Source of the DNA: an uncultured Sphingomonadales bacterium
Lineage (GTDB): Bacteria > Pseudomonadota > Alphaproteobacteria > Sphingomonadales > Sphingomonadaceae
DNA length: 64,000 bases
Reading direction: 5' to 3'
NCBI GenBank assembly: GCA_937898525.1
Contig: CALCBC010000066.1
Span: forward strand, 1 to 64,000
Below are positions 59,558-64,000 of this stretch, one piece after another (the stretch's first letter is position 1; every line of letters starts with the position of its first letter). The notes beneath the pieces were generated by a model. It had not been told where the DNA came from. It saw only the letters and a program-made list of their open reading frames with translations, and ran no database searches. Both the position numbers and the translations under genes were made by a program.

Positions 59558-61078
59558 TCAGGCGTGGGTCGAGGACAGCGCCTGCCGGACCTGCTGGAAC
59601 AACCATTCACCTGCGTCGGGCTCGACGAAGGCGTGGCTGGCGGCGGGGTAGCGGTCGATCCGCGGATCGCTTGCATCCCACGATGCCTCGAACGCCTGCG
59701 CGGTCCGGTCGCGGCCGGCGAGGAGGATCCGTACAGGGCCGGTGAACTCCGCCAGCCCGTCGCGCATCTCGCCCGCCAGGCTGCTCGGGGGTGCGGCCGG
59801 GCGCAGCGCGCGGGCGAGTCCCCCTGCGAGCTTGCGCAGCGAAACCTTGCCGGTCGCCAGTCGCAGCAGTTCCCTGGGGTCGCGCAGCTTGGCGGCGTAG
59901 CGCTCCCGGATCGCCGCCGGCGGCGGGGTGCCGTCGTCGCCCTCGATGGTCCACGGATTGGCAAGCACGAGCGCGTCGCACCCGGCGCCGCGGTTCAGCA
60001 TGAGTGCGCTCGCCGCGTCGCAGTTGCCGAATGCGACGATCTGAGAAAGCCCTGGACGCGCCGCGCGGAACGCAGCGAGCGCCGCTGCGAGGTCGGCACC
60101 GCTGTCGCGGAAGCCGCGGTTATCTCCGGTGCTGTCGCCCACGCCGCGTCTGTCGAAGCGGAAAACCGGAAAGCCTGCCTCGGCGATCCTGCGAGCGAGT
60201 TGCGCCTGGCCCGCAAAGGCGCCGGCGCGGATCTCGTTGCCGCCGGTGACGATCAGCAGTCCGGTGTCGTTCGGAGCGTCGTCGAGCGTGCCGACGAGCG
60301 TCTCGCCCTCGCACGCGAATGTCAGCCAGCGTCCTTCGACAAGCTCAGGACACCCCTCGGACACGCTCAGGGTCAGCGAAGGGTCTTCAACAGAGTGTCC
60401 TGGGCTTGCCGAAGGACCCCGAACCGCCCCCGAGACAAGCCTGGCCAGCGCGTCGGCCTGCGCCGGATCGTGATCCGGTTCGGCGCGCAGCCACAGTCCC
60501 GGTCCGCCGACGTCGGCCTGGGCGATGTTGGCCAAGGCTGCGCCGCCCGAAGGCTCGGCAGCCTCGAGCTCGCGGATCAGCTCGGCGCCGAGGCGATAGC
60601 CGGCGAGGTCAAGTCCCGCCTTCCGGCCATGCTCGAGCAGCACGTCGCGATCCTCGTCGATCCCGGCCTCCCGGCTCGCGATCACCCTCGCCCGAAGCAT
60701 GCCGCGCAGCAGCGCCGGGCCGGTCGTCGGCGCGTAGCGCACCATCGGCAGGGTGTCCGGCTCGCACAGCGCCCCCGCGCGGATCGACAGCCCGTGCGTC
60801 GCCTCGAAGTAGCGGGCGGCTGCCTCGGCGGCCTCGCGCCAGCCGGCCAAGGTCTGGTGCTCCAGCGCGGCCGGGCTCTCGTTGCAGCCGGGCAGGTCGG
60901 GCAGGAAGGAATCGATTCCGGCTGCATCGAGCCGGCGCATCAGCTCGACCGTGAAGTGGCGCAGCTTGTTGCCCTCGTCGAACAGCGCCGGCAGCACGAG
61001 GACGCGCTTCTCGCGCCCCCGGTCGATCGCCACCGTGTATTCCCGGCCCCCGGGCCCAGGCCAGGCGGCGATCATCAC
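59558..61078 (-). CDS. fused exosortase-A-associated hydrolase 2/hydrolase 1
   Basis: A 506-residue protein of two alpha/beta-hydrolase units normally encoded separately. Residues 1-220 match the 'hydrolase 2' type (RVLVLPALFDEGNKLRHFTV, FLPDLPGCNES). Residues 251-506 match 'hydrolase 1' (TLVGTLDDAP, LIVTGGNEIRAGAF, VFRFDRRGVGDSTG, nucleophile elbow AFGNCDAASAL with Cys at the nucleophile position, and SHAFVEPDAG). Residues 221-250 are encoded exactly by an 87-bp inverted-repeat element (60331-60417), which supplies the linker PSLTLSVSEGCPELVEG. No stop or frameshift interrupts it. An in-frame GTG inside the element could alternatively start the second unit. It follows the acyl carrier protein gene by 6 bases. 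Confidence 0.85.
   Translation of the reverse strand: MMIAAWPGPGGREYTVAIDRGREKRVLVLPALFDEGNKLRHFTVELMRRLDAAGIDSFLPDLPGCNESPAALEHQTLAGWREAAEAAARYFEATHGLSIRAGALCEPDTLPMVRYAPTTGPALLRGMLRARVIASREAGIDEDRDVLLEHGRKAGLDLAGYRLGAELIRELEAAEPSGGAALANIAQADVGGPGLWLRAEPDHDPAQADALARLVSGAVRGPSASPGHSVEDPSLTLSVSEGCPELVEGRWLTFACEGETLVGTLDDAPNDTGLLIVTGGNEIRAGAFAGQAQLARRIAEAGFPVFRFDRRGVGDSTGDNRGFRDSGADLAAALAAFRAARPGLSQIVAFGNCDAASALMLNRGAGCDALVLANPWTIEGDDGTPPPAAIRERYAAKLRDPRELLRLATGKVSLRKLAGGLARALRPAAPPSSLAGEMRDGLAEFTGPVRILLAGRDRTAQAFEASWDASDPRIDRYPAASHAFVEPDAGEWLFQQVRQALSSTHA
60331..60417. repeat. 87-bp inverted-repeat element inside a coding region
   Basis: Outer 22-bp arms at 60331-60352 and 60396-60417 are inverted copies matching at 20 of 22 positions (core CTTCG-CAAGC-CAGGACA). 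An inner inverted repeat lies around 60354-60384 (CCCTCGGACACGCTCAGGG with GGTCAGCGAAGGG). Arms of the form CCTTCGACAAGCTCAGGACA are a widespread intergenic palindrome in sphingomonads, often translated as ...PELVEGR. Here it is exactly 29 codons, stop-free, inside the fused hydrolase gene. Confidence 0.85.
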
Positions 61079-61084
61079 CGCGGC

Positions 61085-61363
61085 TCAGCCGCCGAGCTTG
61101 GCCGTGACGAAGCCAAGCAGCGCGCCGTAGCTCTCGAGCATCTCGCCATCGACCTCGTCGTCCTCGATGATGATTCCGAGCCGGTCCTCGATTTCGGTCA
61201 GCAGGCCGGCGACCGCCATCGAATCGAGTTCGGGCAGGTGGCCGAACAGCCCGCTATCGGCGGTGAAGGCCGCGGCTCGCTCGGGTGCGAGGCCGAGCAC
61301 GTCCTGCAGCACCTGCCGCAGGATGGTGTCGGTTTCGGATTGTTCGCCCACGGAAATCGTCAT
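61085..61363 (-). CDS. exosortase-A-associated acyl carrier protein
   Basis: A 92-residue acidic four-helix carrier protein: TILRQVLQDVLGL, the phosphopantetheine site LPELDSMAVAGLLTEIEDRLG with the serine at the start of helix II, and IIIEDDEVDGEMLESYGALLGFV. It should carry acyl or aminoacyl groups activated by the AMP-forming ligase at 62400. It lies between the FemAB and hydrolase genes on the same strand. Confidence 0.9.
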   Translation of the reverse strand: MTISVGEQSETDTILRQVLQDVLGLAPERAAAFTADSGLFGHLPELDSMAVAGLLTEIEDRLGIIIEDDEVDGEMLESYGALLGFVTAKLGG

Positions 61364-61390
61364 CGGTCGGCCCCTCGTTCGCGCCGCCCC

Positions 61391-62377
61391 CTAGCCAGCG
61401 GCGCGTCGTGAAACAAGCTTGCGCGCGAGCCCCTTGGCCAGCGCGAACCAGTTGCGCGGGTTGCCGGGACGGAAGCAGTCCAGCCGCCAGCGCGGCCGCA
61501 CCTGCTCCATCCAGTCGCGCTTGTAGGGGTCGTCTCCGGTGCCGAAATCGACCCATTCGACGCGGTCGCGGTCGATCACATGCTCGAACAGCGCGGCACT
61601 GAGCGTCGTACCTGCCGACAGCGGCCGTGCGCTCTCCAGATGGGCGAGCTTGTGAATGTAGGCGGTGCCGTCCTCGACCGTCCATACCTGTGCGGCAATG
61701 ACAGCGCCCTCGTGGCGCGCGAGGCCGAGCCGCAGCCGCCCGGCCGCCCCTTCGGCTTCGGCAAACCGGCGCAGCAATGCAGGATCGCCTTCGGCGGGCT
61801 TCCAGCTTTCGCTGTAAACGGCCTCGTAGGCTTCCCAGGCCCCGACCTCGAATGAGGTCAGGATTTCCACCTGGACCTTCTTCGCCTTGCGCTTGAGCGT
61901 CGTCCTCAGCGGCCCCGGGCGCGCGGCCAGGTACTCCGCGTAGCTGCGCCCGGCGACCGGCAGGACGTGGTTCGTGTCGCATGGCTCGCGCAGCACGATC
62001 CATCCAGCCTCGCGGAACGCGCGCTCGAGGCGCGTCGCGCAGCCGTTCTCGTCGGGCAGCTTGCTGAGCGTGACGCGCGAAGCCTGTGACCCAAGATCGC
62101 GGGCGAGGCGCGCGAGCAGCGCTTCGCGCGGAGCATTGCCGGTGGCGAGTTCGGTCCAGGTGAAGGCGTACCAGTTGCTCAGCGGTTCGAGGCCGCCGTC
62201 GCTGCGAACCAGGGGCAGGGCAAGCGCTTCCGGGCCCTCGCGCACCAGCGCGACCAGCGGGCGCATGCCCGACTGCTCGAGCAGGGCGAACCACTCGGGT
62301 CGCGCGAACGGGCCGCGCCCGGTGAAAGGCAAGCCTTGCAGAACGTTAACCGTCTCGTGATAGCTGACTTCCGCCAC
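61391..62377 (-). CDS. FemAB-like protein, exosortase-A/PEP-CTERM system-associated
   Basis: A 328-residue GNAT-fold protein of the FemAB-related PEP-CTERM group: YSEYLAARPGPLRTTLKRK-like central segment (here YAEYLAARPGPLRTTLKRKA), EAYEAVYSESWKPAEGDP, LRLGLARHEGAVIAAQVW and YIHKLAHLESARPLSAGTTL, ending WVDFGTGDDPYKRDWM. It would transfer an aminoacyl or acyl group, perhaps from the neighbouring carrier protein, to an unknown acceptor. It is divergent from the acyl-CoA ligase across 22 bp. Confidence 0.9.
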   Translation of the reverse strand: MAEVSYHETVNVLQGLPFTGRGPFARPEWFALLEQSGMRPLVALVREGPEALALPLVRSDGGLEPLSNWYAFTWTELATGNAPREALLARLARDLGSQASRVTLSKLPDENGCATRLERAFREAGWIVLREPCDTNHVLPVAGRSYAEYLAARPGPLRTTLKRKAKKVQVEILTSFEVGAWEAYEAVYSESWKPAEGDPALLRRFAEAEGAAGRLRLGLARHEGAVIAAQVWTVEDGTAYIHKLAHLESARPLSAGTTLSAALFEHVIDRDRVEWVDFGTGDDPYKRDWMEQVRPRWRLDCFRPGNPRNWFALAKGLARKLVSRRAAG

Positions 62378-62399
62378 TACGCCGCTTCCATGGACTTCG

Positions 62400-63908
62400 A
62401 TGCCTGCGCCCGATCCCGTTCCCCGTCCGCTCGATCATCTCGCCGAACGCGGGCGTGATGAGGCTCCGGCGCTGATCCTGCGCGGCGAGACGCTTAGCTG
62501 GAAGGGCTTAAGAACCCGTGTCGGACAGCTTGCGGCATGGCTCGCAGCGCAGGTTCCGGAGAAGGGCGCGCGCGTCGCCACCTGGGCTGCCAAGGGCGAG
62601 TTGACCTGCCTGATGCCGCTTGCCGCGGCGCGCGCGGGGCTTGTCCACGTACCGATCAACCCGCTGCTCAAGCGTGCCCAGGCGGCACATATCCTGGCCG
62701 ACAGCGAAGCGCGGCTGCTGATCGCCAATTCCGGGCGTCTTTCCACGCTCGAACAGGGGGATATTCCCGAATCCTGCTGCGCCTTCGAGGAAGGTGACGT
62801 GATTGGCTCATCCAGGGCCTGCGAGATTGCACCGCCCTCGCAGGCGGATACCGGCGCGCTTGTCGCGCTTCTCTATACGAGCGGGTCGACCGGCCGCCCC
62901 AAGGGTGTGATGCTGAGCCACGCCAACCTGTGGCTCGGCGCCGTCAGCGTGGCCCACTACCTGGGCCTCGCTGACGATGACGTCACTCTCGCGGTGCTTC
63001 CGCTGAGCTTCGACTACGGCCAGAACCAGCTGCTTTCGACCTGGTACGCGGGCGGCTGCGCGGTCCCGCTCGACTACCTGGCTCCGCGCGACGTGATCAA
63101 GGCTTCGGCCCGCCACGGCGTCACGACGCTCGCCGCCGTGCCGCCGCTGTGGGTCCAGCTGGTCGAGCAGGAATGGCCCTCCGACGCGGTGGCGCCCATG
63201 CGGCGGCTGACCAACAGCGGCGGAGCGCTGACGGTGGAGCTCGTACGCAAGCTGCGCGCGCTTTTCCCTGCGGCACGCCTGTTCCCGATGTACGGCCTGA
63301 CCGAGGCTTTCCGTTCGACCTATCTCGACCCTGCGCTGGTCGACACGCATCCCACCTCGATGGGCCGGGCGATCCCGTTCGCCGAAATCCTCGTCATTGG
63401 GGACGACGGTGACGTCACGGCGCCAGGCGAGGAGGGCGAACTGGTCCACTGCGGCCCGCTCGTCGCCCAAGGGTACTGGAACGACCCGGCCAGGACCGCC
63501 GAGCGGTTCAGGCCGGCTCCGGCGGTTTCGCAGTATGGCGGCACGGCGGTCTGGTCCGGTGACCGCGTGACGCGCGATGCCGAGGGCCTGCTCTACTTCG
63601 TCGGCCGTCGCGACGCGATGATCAAGAGTGCCGGGAACCGCATCAGTCCGCAGGAAATCGAGGAAGCCGCGCTCGCGACCGGGCTCGTTGCCGAGGCTGC
63701 CGCGATCGGCGTGCCCGATCCCGAGCTCGGTCAGGCCGTTCACCTGGTCGTGCGCGGCACGGGCGACGAGGAGGCGCTGCGGGCCGCACTCAAGCGTGAG
63801 CTGCCCAACTTCATGCAGCCGCAGGTGATCCGCTGGGTCGAGCGCATGCCGCTCAATCCCAACGGCAAGATCGATCGCACGGCGCTGCACGCGGAGGCCG
63901 CTGCGTGA
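62400..63908 (+). CDS. acyl-CoA ligase (AMP-forming), exosortase-A system-associated
   Basis: A 502-residue ANL-superfamily adenylating enzyme. The P-loop-like LLYTSGSTGRPKGVMLSHAN, FPMYGLTEAFRSTYL (A5), WSGDRVTRDAEGLLYFVGRRDAMIKSAGNRISPQEIEE (hinge and A8; given here only as landmarks 63550-63665) and the C-terminal catalytic lysine in NPNGKIDRTAL are all present. It activates a carboxylic acid, probably for transfer to the nearby acyl carrier protein. Its stop overlaps the next GTG (GTGA). Confidence 0.93.
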   Translation: MPAPDPVPRPLDHLAERGRDEAPALILRGETLSWKGLRTRVGQLAAWLAAQVPEKGARVATWAAKGELTCLMPLAAARAGLVHVPINPLLKRAQAAHILADSEARLLIANSGRLSTLEQGDIPESCCAFEEGDVIGSSRACEIAPPSQADTGALVALLYTSGSTGRPKGVMLSHANLWLGAVSVAHYLGLADDDVTLAVLPLSFDYGQNQLLSTWYAGGCAVPLDYLAPRDVIKASARHGVTTLAAVPPLWVQLVEQEWPSDAVAPMRRLTNSGGALTVELVRKLRALFPAARLFPMYGLTEAFRSTYLDPALVDTHPTSMGRAIPFAEILVIGDDGDVTAPGEEGELVHCGPLVAQGYWNDPARTAERFRPAPAVSQYGGTAVWSGDRVTRDAEGLLYFVGRRDAMIKSAGNRISPQEIEEAALATGLVAEAAAIGVPDPELGQAVHLVVRGTGDEEALRAALKRELPNFMQPQVIRWVERMPLNPNGKIDRTALHAEAAA

Positions 63909-64000
63909 AGCCGCTCGGGCCGATCCCCCCCGGATATGTCGCGGTCGACGGTCAACTGGCGGTCGCCGGGCGCAAGGCGAGCGAACTCGTGGACGAGGCG
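63905..64000 (+). CDS. PLP-dependent decarboxylase, exosortase-A system-associated (N-terminal fragment)
   Basis: Only the first 32 codons are in the window: GTG 63905 overlaps the ligase stop, and the product begins MKPLGPIPPGYVAVDGQLAV then AGRKASELVDEA. This fits the start of the ornithine/diaminopimelate-type decarboxylase that follows the ligase in exosortase-A loci. The gene runs off the right edge, so the catalytic motifs are not seen. Confidence 0.75.
   Translation, partial: MKPLGPIPPGYVAVDGQLAVAGRKASELVDEA

Noticed and set aside
30051..64000. Exosortase substrates with a PEP-CTERM tail
   Set aside because: I checked the C-termini of the accepted proteins; none has the PEP motif, hydrophobic segment and basic end together.

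Overview
The window is one continuous stretch of a GC-rich chromosome with gene order and families typical of an alphaproteobacterium of the order Sphingomonadales, probably Erythrobacteraceae-like. This placement is inferred from content: a TonB-dependent receptor next to hydrolases, fused nnrE-nnrD, imuAB with an alphaproteobacterial GAAC-N7-GAAC LexA box, exosortase-A (XrtA/PEP-CTERM) genes, and a zapA...fau...DUF2842 neighbourhood. I see no insertion sequence, integrase, phage block or CRISPR array. Genes are tightly packed, often with 1-4 bp stop/start overlaps, and no intergenic stretch exceeds 300 bases.

Layout. 1-6.5 kb: tRNA-Asp, then a leftward run (small coiled-coil protein, zapA, LemA, DUF2207, a candidate 6S RNA, a membrane-linked winged-helix/receiver protein, fau, DUF2842, acyltransferase). 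6.7-11.4 kb: rightward tkt, gap, MOSC, pgk. 11.5-14 kb: leftward paralogous lipoproteins, DUF72, and an SRPBCC/ArsR pair behind a duplicated operator. 14-17.5 kb: thiE, a small membrane protein with terminator, a secreted protein, efp, a small acidic protein, suhB and tRNA-Leu(CAA). 17.5-29.6 kb: a carbohydrate locus with a TonB receptor, MarR and GntR regulators, two esterases, GH43, a FucP-like permease, periplasmic aldose 1-epimerase, GH51 arabinofuranosidase and an L-arabinose/D-galactose 1-dehydrogenase-like enzyme. Two divergent operons flank a perfect 12-bp LacI-type palindrome. This suggests outer-membrane capture, trimming and uptake of an arabinose-containing glycan.

30-36.7 kb holds the sugar transferase and PrsK/PrsR/TPR part of the exosortase-A system. 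36.7-48.9 kb is mostly housekeeping: a BASS transporter, DUF475, panB, an amino-acid permease, SOS-regulated imuAB (no dnaE2 behind it), moaB, a lytic transglycosylase, a degenerate UDG-like protein and ETF-QO. 49-53.2 kb is a tandem duplication of a two-gene module: a short protein of unknown function divergent from a TPR-sulfotransferase, with the promoter region conserved too. 53.2-59.5 kb: ispE, an N-formylglutamate amidohydrolase, ilvD, a lipoprotein, nnrED and an rRNA m5U methyltransferase.

59.5-64 kb returns to the exosortase-A system (fused hydrolases 2 and 1, acyl carrier protein, FemAB protein, acyl-CoA ligase, start of the PLP decarboxylase), which runs off the right edge. The exosortase itself and PEP-CTERM substrates are not in the window. 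The observations most worth following are the duplicated sulfotransferase module, the in-frame 87-bp repeat joining two hydrolase domains, and the regulator whose receiver-like domain lies beyond a membrane segment.
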